Positions 8,259-15,625 of a stretch of 39,168 nt of DNA are shown here, one piece after another. Source of the DNA: Candidatus Zhuqueibacterota bacterium (lineage in GTDB: Bacteria; Zhuqueibacterota; Zhuqueibacteria; Residuimicrobiales; Krinioviventaceae); the NCBI GenBank assembly GCA_016928775.1, contig JAFGKD010000006.1, positions 1 to 39,168 on the forward strand, in the 5' to 3' direction. A program made the translations under genes and the position numbers. Positions within the stretch are counted from its first letter, which is position 1; every line of letters begins with the position of its first letter. The notes under the pieces are model-generated. The model had not been told where the DNA came from. It did not search any database and saw only the letters and a program-made list of their open reading frames with translations.

Positions 8259-8333
8259 TGGGCGATACTGGATTCGAACCAGTGACCTCCTGCTTGTAAG
8301 GCAGGCGCTCTGAACCAACTGAGCTAATCGCCC
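8259..8333 (-). tRNA. tRNA-Val (anticodon UAC)
   Basis: On the minus strand a full cloverleaf folds: 7-bp acceptor GGGCGAT/ATCGCCC, D-arm GCTC...GAGC, anticodon arm CCTGC-CTTACAA-GCAGG with anticodon TAC, a 5-nt variable loop, T-arm ACTGG-TTCGAAT-CCAGT and discriminator A. CCA is not encoded (the next bases are CAA). Its 5' part (8306-8333) belongs to a tandem duplication that extends upstream of the gene. Confidence 0.97.
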
Positions 8334-8463
8334 GATCGTCGTTTTACTCCGATATTTACCTGACCTTCCCGATTGAAATCGGGACGCTCTGAACCAACTG
8401 AGCTCATCGCCCGATCGTCGTTTTACTCCGATATTTACCTGACCTTCCCGATTGAAATCGGGA
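8306..8463. repeat. 79-bp tandem duplication taking in the 5' part of tRNA-Val
   Basis: Copies at 8306-8384 and 8385-8463 differ at one base (GAGCTAATCG against GAGCTCATCG). Each holds the first 28 bases of the tRNA (acceptor 5' strand, D-arm and the base after it), then GATCGTCG..., and ends in the short palindrome CCCGATTGAAATCGGG. A few bases of a third copy follow (8464-8466). The second copy has no anticodon or T-arm and cannot make a tRNA. Confidence 0.9.
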
Positions 8464-8517
8464 CGCACAATAGAAACACTGTTCCTGAAAAAAACGGGAA
8501 AAGCGGAACGGGCGGCA

Positions 8518-8796
8518 CTATTCGCTTCGCTCCGTCGATGCCGGTGCCTTTTTGCGCCATAAAATCGCCAGGGGCACGAGGACGACATAGCCGATGACCA
8601 GAACGATCGGGGCGATGGTCAATGATTCAAAACTGTCGGCTGGGCCGATTGAGAGAAAAATGTAGCCGACTATAAAAACAACCACTGCTATCGCAAAAAT
8701 GATAAAGTTGGTTCTGCCGAGCGCCAGCACTGGTCCTTTATCCTTCGATTTTGACGATTTGGCACTCTTTTTTGCACTCTTTTTGGATTTCATCAT
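8518..8796 (-). CDS. Small two-helix membrane protein, DUF3098-like
   Basis: 92-residue protein. A very basic Lys/Ser-rich N-terminus (residues 1-25) is followed by a transmembrane helix (IIFAIAVVVFIVGYIFLSIG), a short acidic loop and a second helix (LTIAPIVLVIGYVVLVPLAI), then a basic tail. The helix-loop-helix pattern with 'LAPIVLVIGYVV' resembles DUF3098 proteins of Bacteroidota and relatives; function is unknown. The ATG at 8796 is preferred; a TTG at 8805 also lies in frame. It is divergent from selD, with about 110 bp between the starts. Confidence 0.7.
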   Translation of the reverse strand: MMKSKKSAKKSAKSSKSKDKGPVLALGRTNFIIFAIAVVVFIVGYIFLSIGPADSFESLTIAPIVLVIGYVVLVPLAILWRKKAPASTERSE

Positions 8797-8906
8797 AGTC
8801 ACCAAATTTATTGAATTATCAAATTGAAATCAAGATTTTTGTTTTCAAAATTATTATATTAGGCAAAATTACCAGCAGATACACGTTTCATTTGAAAAGG
8901 TTCATC

Positions 8907-9965
8907 ATGTCTCGACATTTTATCAAAACATATAAACGTCTGACCGAATCCGTCAAGTGCGCCGGCTGAGCTTCCAAGTTAGCGCCAAATGAATTGGCCG
9001 CAGCTTTGGAAAAGCTGCCGAAACAGAAAAACGATCCACGCCTGCTCGTCGGCTTTAACACTGCCGATGATGCCGGTATTGTGAAAATAAACGATGAGTT
9101 GGCCCTCGTCCAAACGGTTGACTTTTTTACACCTATTGTGGACGATCCCTACATGTATGGACAAATCGCCGCTGCCAATTCGCTGAGTGATGTCTACGCC
9201 ATGGGCGGCACGCCACTATCGGCGTTGAATGTCGTTGGATTTCCCAAAAACCTGTTTCCCATCGAGGTGTTGGCGGAGATCCTGGCCGGCGGCCAGGATA
9301 AAGCGCGGGAAGCCGACACACTCATCGTTGGCGGCCATACCATTGGCGATGACGAGCTCAAATATGGCCTGGCGGTGACCGGCACAATTCATCCGGAGAA
9401 AATCATCACCAATAGTGGTGCCCAACCGGGTGATATGCTGCTGCTCACCAAGCCCATTGGCACCGGTACCATCACAACCGCGCTTAAAAATGGCCAGGTC
9501 TATGCAGCAGTTGTTGATCGCGTCTCGAAAATAATGGCGACTCTGAATAAAGCCGCCGCCGAGCTCTGCCAACAGGTTGGCGTGCATGCCATGACCGACA
9601 TCACCGGTTTTGGCTTATTGGGTCACGCACTTGAAATGGCGCATGCCAGTCATGCAGGATTTCATTTTTATTTTGAGGATATCCCCATTCTACCAGAGGC
9701 GCTCACAACAACGGCCATAGGTGCGGTGCCCGGCGGTACAAAGGCAAATCATTTGTACACAGCGCCAAATATCGATTATGCTGCAACTTTGACTCTGGAT
9801 CAACAATGGCTGCTCAATGATCCGCAAACCTCGGGTGGACTATTGATTGCGGTGGCCGCACATAAAGGACCGCATTTGATAAAAATGATGGCTGAGAACG
9901 GCGTCGATGCGCCCATGATTGGATTCGTGACCGATAACAATATTAGTCGTATTAAAATCATCTGA
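8907..9965 (+). CDS. selD: Selenide, water dikinase SelD, selenocysteine-containing (in-frame UGA at codon 21)
   Basis: SelD makes selenophosphate, the selenium donor for selenocysteine, from selenide and ATP. The reading frame open from 8994 lacks the N-terminal catalytic loop. Extending it upstream in frame reaches ATG 8907, with AAAAGG 6 bp before it, and passes one TGA at 8967-8969. The extension reads VKCAG-U-ASKLAP, exactly the SelD catalytic motif with Sec at the usual Cys position and the essential Lys three residues on. Total length is 352 residues, normal for SelD. GGHTIGDDELKYGL and the glycine-rich ATP/metal residues (NTADDAGIVKIND) are present. A SECIS-like hairpin directly follows the UGA. 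Sec-containing SelD is known from other bacteria (e.g. Haemophilus). A pseudogene or sequencing error is less likely given the intact flanks. Confidence 0.92.
8967..9015 (+). promoter_or_regulatory. Sec UGA codon and candidate bacterial SECIS hairpin
   Basis: UGA at 8967-8969. The RNA behind it folds as a lower stem GCUU/AAGC (8970-8973 with 9012-9015) plus CCAA/UUGG (8974-8977 with 9006-9009). An upper stem GCG-CCAA/UUGG-C-CGC follows (8982-8988 with 8994-9001), closed by the 5-base loop AUGAA about 20 bases after the UGA. Bacterial SECIS elements sit at this distance inside the coding region and bind SelB. Folding was done by eye. Confidence 0.75.
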
Positions 9966-9975
9966 TAATCCTGTT

Positions 9976-10398
9976 TCAATAATCCACTTTTTTGCGCATC
10001 TTTTTTATCTCGCTTTTATGGCGTTTGGCCTGCAGACGTGCATATTTGGACGCCATGGATATTTTGCGGCGCCGCCGAAATTTTTTCGGCTCGAGTGCCT
10101 TTTGCAAAATAGTGACAAGCTTGCGTATCGCATCCTGCTTGTTCGCCAACTGGCTTCGCGATTGCTGTGAGCTCACCAGCAGCAGACCATCTTTGGTCAG
10201 ACGATGTCCGATTATCTCCTGGATGATTTCCTTTTGTACGTCCGTCAGATTAGGCGACTTGAGCACATCAAATTCCAGCGTCACTTTGGTGTTCACCTTG
10301 TTGACATACTGTCCCCCTGGCCCACTGCTTCTCGATGCGCTAAACTTTAACTCGGATTCATGAATAAATGTCGTATTATTTATGCGTAAAACATTCAT
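9976..10398 (-). CDS. arfB: Peptide-chain release factor-like ribosome rescue protein ArfB
   Basis: 140-residue class-I release-factor-like hydrolase that frees nascent chains from ribosomes stalled without a stop codon. The peptidyl-tRNA hydrolysis motif Gly28-Gly29-Gln30 lies in SRSSGPGGQYVNKVNTKV. A codon-recognition domain is absent, and the C-terminus is a Lys/Arg-rich tail (from about residue 105, with RRRRKIS and KKMRKK) that enters the empty mRNA channel in ArfB/YaeJ. The start ATG overlaps the stop of the upstream gene as ATGA, indicating translational coupling; an in-frame start 24 bp further up is less likely. It converges on selD, 10 bp away. Confidence 0.9.
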   Translation of the reverse strand: MNVLRINNTTFIHESELKFSASRSSGPGGQYVNKVNTKVTLEFDVLKSPNLTDVQKEIIQEIIGHRLTKDGLLLVSSQQSRSQLANKQDAIRKLVTILQKALEPKKFRRRRKISMASKYARLQAKRHKSEIKKMRKKVDY

Positions 10399-13304
10399 GG
10401 TTTCTGTTGTTTTTCCAGCCAATGTAAAGCCGCGTTGGGGATAATCTCATGACCACCATCAAAAATTGTCAGGCGTGATCGGTTTGAAACGCGCCGAAAC
10501 AAGACGTTTTTCTGGCCATAATAAGGATCATAAATATCACGTGCCAAGGCTGGCGGTACAGTCATGTTGTCGACAAAAAAATCAATCTGCGTATCACTTA
10601 TTTTATCATCTTCTTCTGCCAGCTCGTTGAACGCCCGCAAAGCATGACTGACCGGCACACTGCCTGTGTGGCCGTCGTAGATACCGGCATTGATGTCGAT
10701 TGGAATATGGCGCGCTCGCTGCAGAAAATAGCGCGGTGATCTGTTATAATACTCGGCATCGATAGCTTCCGATTCTCCTGGCCCGCCACCACATGCGGAA
10801 AGTAGCATGTCGGCATAGGCATTCTGGTGCACAAAACTTTCGCTATACCATTGTGCCAGATCCGTAATCGGCACCCATGCCGAAACGGCTGCCCACAAGT
10901 CCGGCGCTTTGCCCGCTACCTGCAGCGCTGTATAGCCACCGCCCGATACACCGATGAGATAAATGCGGGAGGTGTCGATGTTCGCTTGCTGCCGTGCATA
11001 CTCAGCTGCACTCAAAATATCTTGCACGACCAGATCAGAACCCGTTGCCTGCGGTGAATTATTCGGTCCACGAAAGTTCGGATGGATGAACACCCAGTCC
11101 TTCAACTTGCACCACTTGGCATAAGGTGCACTGGACTCTTGTCGATAGTCGCTCGACCAGGTATGCAGCCCAACCAGCAGCGGTTTGGCGTGTTCCGAAC
11201 CGGAGTGATAAAACATTGCTGGTTGATCAGACGAGTCCGCGTTGCTGAAATAATAGATCTCCTCAACCTCTTCCGGCCAGGAGCGCGGACCAATAGCCGT
11301 CATGTCGATCGGCGTAAAGCCAATCGCAAAGGCCGGCGAATCGGATTCGAGATTATAGTCTGCACGCGCCGGATCGACAAATTGGGGATCAGCAAAAATC
11401 GAGCTGGTATCCTGGCCGCTTTGTTGCCATTTTTCGATGGATGCTTTCATAAATTGAATGGGCTGATCATCGGTTCGATAATATAGATTGTTTTGAAAAT
11501 TAAAATTGGTTGTATCACCTCGCCACGTTTTGTCTAATAGCTCGCCCTCGTGCCAATAGACGATATTGCGCTTAAACTCAAAACTCAAATGATCTTCATC
11601 GCGCGATCGCATGATTTGGGCGATTTTACCGTCCGCAAAGATATTGTTGCGCACAATATTATTTTTGCCAAAATGTTGATGAAATCCGGCGCTCTTTGTA
11701 TCATAAACAATATTATTTTCGATGAGCAAGGCGCTGCTGCCCTCATCGGTATAGATGCCCCATCCGCCATAGCCAAAGGTGTAAATAGATTTAACCAAAT
11801 TATTTCGGATAACAGTCCCCGGACTGATGCCAAGATTGTAAATCCCGCCCATATCAGAGAGCATTCTCTGGCCGGCATTTTCAACAAGATTATATTCGAC
11901 AATGTTCTGATAGGACGCGTTGGGTCTATATCCCCATTCTCTGCCAATCGAGATGCCGGTGTAATAAAGGTCGCTTATTTTATTGTGCGCATAGCGACTC
12001 TCGGAGACGTGCATGGAATAAATGCCAACAGCCGAAAAGTAAATTCGTCCAAGTTGCTTCAAGACATTATCGAGAATTGAGATGTGGCGGGTTTTCTGCA
12101 GCTCGTTTTCACCGGCAGCAGCGCCATTGATCAAAATACCGCCGCCACCCGCGTCGGCTATGGTATTTTTTTGGATGAGGATATCCCGACATCCCAGCCC
12201 AATGTCGATGCCATAAGTACCAATATGTTGAATGGTACAGTTGGTGATGGCAAAATGGCGGCTTCCGTCAATTTGTATGGCCCCGGGTACAGTGATGGCG
12301 CCCTGAAAATCGCCGGCGTCGCCCGGTGGCAAATCCCAGTCATTATGTGACAAAGTAAGGCCATCCAGGGTAATGTATTCGACAAATTCCTGACGCATAG
12401 AATTTCCTTCAACAATGATCAGTTGGTCGAGTCGAGGGGCGACGACATCAGCGGTTTGCATATCTTCGTCAGGACAGGAGAGATAATAGAGCTTGCCCTG
12501 GGATGAATCCAGATACCACTCGCCCGGGCTATCCATCTCCTCATAGACATTATCGACAAAATAGCGCGCCCCTTCGTTGGTATGGTCCTGGGTGAAACGC
12601 CGCCACGCCGGTGTGGACAATGTGACGGTCAGCGTATTCGGATCGATTTCTTTGATCGGACAATGCGCGTCCGACCAAAAATGCAAGACCACGATCTCGA
12701 TATCCGACACATTGCTCCATTGCGATATGAGGTCGCCTGGATAAAATTCGAATGTATAGCGATAATGGTGTAAATCCCAGTTCCTTTCCTCCATTGGATC
12801 TTTGACGCGATAAAAACCCTCATTGGGTGTTCTGGCGCGAAATCGGCGCTCGCCGTTCACAAAGAGCGAACGAAATTTCCAGCCGCTTTCCAGGATAGCC
12901 GGGATATCACACACCCACCGGTTATCGCGGAGGAGTCGCCACCCGGTGATCTTTTGCCCGCCTGAAAGTACAACGTGTTCATCCTTAAACGCACAATAGG
13001 TCACAGGCGCGTCTTTTGTGCCGGAATCGCGGGGCAGAAAGAGTATTTTTTTATCAAGATTGTAATCGCCGCCGCGAAAGTAGATGAACACCGGTTTATT
13101 CAGCCCATCGTTTTGTTTCAGCTCGCGCACTGCTTGTTGTGCACGATCAATGGTCGCGAACGGACCGTCGTGCTCTTGTGGCTCAGGAAATTGACCGGAC
13201 CATGTGTCATCGCCATCGAGTGAAATATAAAAGGAAATCTGATCCGCAAAACCGTGCGGCAAGAGCAGCAACAAAAACAGCATGATACAATAGTGAGATA
13301 TCAC
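10395..13304 (-). CDS. Secreted GH141-like parallel beta-helix protein fused to an S9-type alpha/beta-hydrolase
   Basis: Two-domain exported protein, about 969 residues. Signal peptide at the N-terminus (hydrophobic run LFLLLLLP, then HGFADQ). Residues about 25-700 form a right-handed beta-helix: FYISLDGDDTWSG start, FRGGDYNL, VVLSGGQKITGW, then many N-x-I/V rungs (ENNIVYDT, VRNNIFADG). This is the layout of GH141-type and related polysaccharide-active proteins. The last ~270 residues are an alpha/beta-hydrolase with Ser787 (GVSGGG), Asp877 (YDGH) and His952 (DGGHE), resembling acetyl-esterase/S9 domains. The GTG at 13304 has AGGAG 5 bp upstream and gives a clean signal peptide; an ATG at 13334 lies in frame. 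Substrate is unknown; a deacylating glycanase is an inference. Confidence 0.8.
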   Translation of the reverse strand: MISHYCIMLFLLLLLPHGFADQISFYISLDGDDTWSGQFPEPQEHDGPFATIDRAQQAVRELKQNDGLNKPVFIYFRGGDYNLDKKILFLPRDSGTKDAPVTYCAFKDEHVVLSGGQKITGWRLLRDNRWVCDIPAILESGWKFRSLFVNGERRFRARTPNEGFYRVKDPMEERNWDLHHYRYTFEFYPGDLISQWSNVSDIEIVVLHFWSDAHCPIKEIDPNTLTVTLSTPAWRRFTQDHTNEGARYFVDNVYEEMDSPGEWYLDSSQGKLYYLSCPDEDMQTADVVAPRLDQLIIVEGNSMRQEFVEYITLDGLTLSHNDWDLPPGDAGDFQGAITVPGAIQIDGSRHFAITNCTIQHIGTYGIDIGLGCRDILIQKNTIADAGGGGILINGAAAGENELQKTRHISILDNVLKQLGRIYFSAVGIYSMHVSESRYAHNKISDLYYTGISIGREWGYRPNASYQNIVEYNLVENAGQRMLSDMGGIYNLGISPGTVIRNNLVKSIYTFGYGGWGIYTDEGSSALLIENNIVYDTKSAGFHQHFGKNNIVRNNIFADGKIAQIMRSRDEDHLSFEFKRNIVYWHEGELLDKTWRGDTTNFNFQNNLYYRTDDQPIQFMKASIEKWQQSGQDTSSIFADPQFVDPARADYNLESDSPAFAIGFTPIDMTAIGPRSWPEEVEEIYYFSNADSSDQPAMFYHSGSEHAKPLLVGLHTWSSDYRQESSAPYAKWCKLKDWVFIHPNFRGPNNSPQATGSDLVVQDILSAAEYARQQANIDTSRIYLIGVSGGGYTALQVAGKAPDLWAAVSAWVPITDLAQWYSESFVHQNAYADMLLSACGGGPGESEAIDAEYYNRSPRYFLQRARHIPIDINAGIYDGHTGSVPVSHALRAFNELAEEDDKISDTQIDFFVDNMTVPPALARDIYDPYYGQKNVLFRRVSNRSRLTIFDGGHEIIPNAALHWLEKQQKP

Positions 13305-13431
13305 ATACACTCCTAAAGTTTTATGATAATACATGCAGTATTTGAAATTTACAATAAATCATCAAAAAAACAAATCATTGCAAAGGCTTCCCGCTTTTTG
13401 ATTTGAATGCTTATATTTTATAAAATATTCC

Positions 13432-13460
13432 TTGACATTTATGTAGATCATGTATATATT
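13432..13460 (+). promoter_or_regulatory. Sigma-70-type promoter of the padR operon
   Basis: TTGACA (13432-13437), 17-bp spacer, TATATT (13455-13460): near-consensus. Transcription should start near 13467, giving a leader of about 47 bases before the padR ATG, which has no clear ribosome site. Confidence 0.75.
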
Positions 13461-13510
13461 GATGCTGTATATAAAGAGTATCTATATAAACATAATCTAT
13501 ATATCGAACT
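13451..13510 (+). promoter_or_regulatory. Four-copy 15-bp-phased operator array (T-G/C-TATATA boxes)
   Basis: The octamer TGTATATA occurs at 13451 and 13466, and TCTATATA at 13481 and 13496, each exactly 15 bp apart. The first box covers the -10 element and the rest lie between the transcription start and the padR ATG. This is a natural place for autorepression by PadR, whose family often binds ATGTA/TATA-rich repeats. Binding is inferred. Confidence 0.6.
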
Positions 13511-13513
13511 ATT

Positions 13514-13861
13514 ATGAAACAGCCATTGCTGGACATACCATCGTTAACGAAAAACTGCAATGAGGCGCTCATCCTGGCCATTCTGGAAGGCGGGAAAAAG
13601 CATGGCTACCAGTTAGCCCTGGAAATTGAACAAAAAAGTGACGGGATGTTCAAGTTTAATCATGGCACCCTTTACCCCATTTTGCACAAGCTGGAAAAAG
13701 AAAAATTGATCAAAGGCACCTGGAAACAGGAGGGTCCGAAACGCCAGCGGAAATATTATGCCCTGACGGCTGCCGGAAGAAAATATCTCACAGCACAACT
13801 CACACAGTGGCAGGATTTTTATGCACAATTTATTAAAATTATAGGAGTTGTCGAAAAATGA
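13514..13861 (+). CDS. PadR-family transcriptional regulator
   Basis: 115-residue winged-helix repressor. The PadR signature is clear: ALILAILEGGKKHGYQLALEI for the first helices, FNHGTLYPILHKLEKEKLI for the recognition helix and wing start, and KRQRKYYALTAAGRKYL for the wing strand. The C-terminal helix (QWQDFYAQFIKII) is the short dimerisation arm of the PadR-s2 type. Its stop overlaps the next start as ATGA. Small PadR proteins with a following DUF1700/HAAS-type membrane gene are a recurring pair. It probably represses its own operon through the phased boxes upstream. Confidence 0.92.
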   Translation: MKQPLLDIPSLTKNCNEALILAILEGGKKHGYQLALEIEQKSDGMFKFNHGTLYPILHKLEKEKLIKGTWKQEGPKRQRKYYALTAAGRKYLTAQLTQWQDFYAQFIKIIGVVEK

Positions 13862-14631
13862 ATCGATTCTCCGCTTTGCTAAAATCTATCCATGACCAAT
13901 TGGACGTGCCTCAACCGGCAAAGTCACGTATTCTCCTTGAAATCGCGGCAGATCTTGAGGATACCTACGAGTTTTACCGCGAGCGCGGTGAATCGGAAGA
14001 AAATGCCACCCGGCTGGCGCAGGAAAAATTTATCTTAGACGATTTGACGATCGCTGAACTATCTTCTATCCATCAACCCCTGTTGCGAAAATGGATGGAC
14101 AGGATATCCCTCAATGTTCAGAGTCGTTGGGAACGTGTGCTTCTGATACTCACTCTGCTGACTATCGCTGCACTCTCGGGACGCGTGCTGCTATCCACTG
14201 ATTTTATGCAAAATTCCATATTTGTCTGGCCAATCTGGGGAACAACAATAGCCGGTGCGGTCGCGTTTTTTATCAAATTTTACAAGCTCTATCTCGTAAA
14301 AGATCATCAAGCAAAAATCCTCCGAAAAGGCATTGACATTGTCGGATATCTTGGTGCCTTTAGTCTGGCCCTCGGGTTCACGGGCTATTTTTATGAGCTC
14401 TTGCATTACGGAGTTGATACCGTCTACCCGGGCGGCAGCCTCATCACAGTCATTACAACGGTGACGGATTCGCCACAGCGCATCATCGATATTACCAACT
14501 GTTTTATTGGATCTTCGACTGTGATGCTGGCAAGCCTGTTTTCGACTTTGTTCATGGCCCTGCTTTGGTACATTCTCAATAATAAAGCGACAGCCATTGA
14601 GATGGCCGAAGCAGAGACGCTGTTGGCCTAA
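13858..14631 (+). CDS. HAAS-like N-terminal domain fused to MotA/TolQ/ExbB-like membrane segments
   Basis: 257-residue protein, partner of PadR through the 4-bp overlap. Residues 1-75 are soluble and helical (KSRILLEIAADLEDTYEFYRERG, then EENATRLAQEKF), the pattern seen in HAAS/DUF1700-type proteins encoded with PadR regulators. Four hydrophobic segments follow, at about 95-112, 120-142, 160-185 and 220-245. The last pair and its loop (YPGGSLITVITTVTDSPQ, then FIGSSTVMLAS) resemble the third protein of this operon, so the two are paralogous. Similarity to MotA/TolQ/ExbB channels is weak; function is unknown. Confidence 0.65.
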   Translation: MNRFSALLKSIHDQLDVPQPAKSRILLEIAADLEDTYEFYRERGESEENATRLAQEKFILDDLTIAELSSIHQPLLRKWMDRISLNVQSRWERVLLILTLLTIAALSGRVLLSTDFMQNSIFVWPIWGTTIAGAVAFFIKFYKLYLVKDHQAKILRKGIDIVGYLGAFSLALGFTGYFYELLHYGVDTVYPGGSLITVITTVTDSPQRIIDITNCFIGSSTVMLASLFSTLFMALLWYILNNKATAIEMAEAETLLA

Positions 14632-14686
14632 ACCGAGGTGAGCCGATTTTTAAGCACTCACCCTGTAAAAAAAATTGGAGGTTATC

Positions 14687-15064
14687 ATGTTGACATATTT
14701 TCAGGCGGGTGGCGCCTTTATGTGGCTACTCCTCGTCATTCTGATCATCATTATCGTTCTTGCAGTCGCGAGAGGCATACAACTCTTTTCATCCAAAGAA
14801 AAAAGCCGGGTCAAACTTGAGCATGGCATCAATGCTATTTTGTTTTGGGGAGCCTATAGCGTTGTTGTCGGCTTTTTCGCCCACTTTCTCGGTGTCATGT
14901 ACGCCATGGAAGCGATAAAAAGAGCAAATGATATCTCCCCGGCCATTGTTGCCGGTGGCTACTCGGTTTCATTACTCACTATTCTGTTCGGCTTGATCAT
15001 TTTTATGATTGCAGCGATCATTTGGTTTGTCTACCGAACCATATTGTTGCGACGAGATTCTTGA
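14687..15064 (+). CDS. MotA/TolQ/ExbB-like small membrane protein
   Basis: 125 residues with three hydrophobic segments (about 10-28, 45-70, 85-115). The N-terminus FQAGGAFMWLLLVILIII followed by a basic turn, and the C-terminal ISPAIVAGGYSVSLLTILFG, recall ExbB/TolQ ('GG.xM..LL' and 'ISPALAGGIxxAL'). It is about half the length of ExbB and lacks most of its cytoplasmic domain. ATG 14687 follows GGAGG by 5 bp. No ExbD/TolR partner is nearby, so a force-transducing motor is not supported; it may assemble with its two neighbours. Confidence 0.6.
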   Translation: MLTYFQAGGAFMWLLLVILIIIIVLAVARGIQLFSSKEKSRVKLEHGINAILFWGAYSVVVGFFAHFLGVMYAMEAIKRANDISPAIVAGGYSVSLLTILFGLIIFMIAAIIWFVYRTILLRRDS

Positions 15065-15121
15065 CGACACGCAGCAGTTGTAATCTGAGTAGTCGAATTT
15101 TCAACAGAATAGAGGAGAATA

Positions 15122-15538
15122 ATGATGAATGGAATTAATTTTCTTTTTGCGCATCCCACGACCTGGCTGATAGCAGCGGCTGTACTCGCGGCGATATGGA
15201 TTGCCGTCAAAACCATCCGCACGATGAGCCAGCAACAGGAACAAAGCACAAAAATATCGGTAGGACTCAATTCACTTTTACTCCTCAGCGGAATTGTGAT
15301 TATGCTGGGTTGCCTTGGCTATTTTGGGCATATGCACGATGCAGCATGCCGTGATAGCGTCCTGCCGGGGAGCAGTTTTGTAACGATAATTACCACCGTC
15401 GTAGAGTCAGCGGAACAGATGAATACGCTAGCAGATTGCTATATACAAAGTAGCGCGGCTGTGTTATCAGGACTTTTAGCCGCTCTTTTCATCGCCCTTC
15501 TCTGGCTTTTACTGCGGCATCGTGTTGTCAATAGATGA
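15122..15538 (+). CDS. Small membrane protein, paralogue of the HAAS-linked membrane domain
   Basis: 138 residues, three hydrophobic segments (about 12-30, 50-70, 110-132). The region LPGSSFVTIITTVVESAEQ to LLAALFIALLWLLL parallels YPGGSLITVITTVTDSPQ to LFSTLFMALLWYIL in the protein encoded at 13858-14631, so the operon carries two copies of one membrane fold. GAGGAG lies 4 bp before the ATG. It is the last gene before a strong terminator. Function unknown. Confidence 0.6.
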   Translation: MMNGINFLFAHPTTWLIAAAVLAAIWIAVKTIRTMSQQQEQSTKISVGLNSLLLLSGIVIMLGCLGYFGHMHDAACRDSVLPGSSFVTIITTVVESAEQMNTLADCYIQSSAAVLSGLLAALFIALLWLLLRHRVVNR

Positions 15539-15549
15539 TTTGAAAAAAA

Positions 15550-15578
15550 GGCGTGTCCATTTGGGCACGCCCCTTTTT
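15550..15578. terminator. Bidirectional intrinsic terminator
   Basis: Stem GGCGTGTCC/GGGCACGCC (15550-15558 with 15563-15571, one G-U pair) with loop ATTT. TTTTT follows on the plus strand, and AAAAAAA precedes it, giving a U-run on the minus strand. It separates the converging PadR operon and the glutamate dehydrogenase operon. Confidence 0.9.
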
Positions 15579-15625
15579 ATCCCTCTGCAAAAAATATTCC
15601 TGTCAGCTTGGAATTGTAAAAAAAA

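Noticed and set aside
8115..8588. Minus-strand frame of 157 codons over the tRNA
   Set aside because: It spans tRNA-Val and the 79-bp duplication; its length comes from the duplicated sequence.
8994..9965. SelD as a short protein starting at 8994
   Set aside because: It would lack the catalytic N-terminus; the frame extends through a Sec-type UGA to a supported ATG at 8907.
14687..15538. ExbB/TolQ energy-transducing system
   Set aside because: No ExbD/TolR or TonB gene is present and the proteins are too short; only a distant resemblance is claimed.
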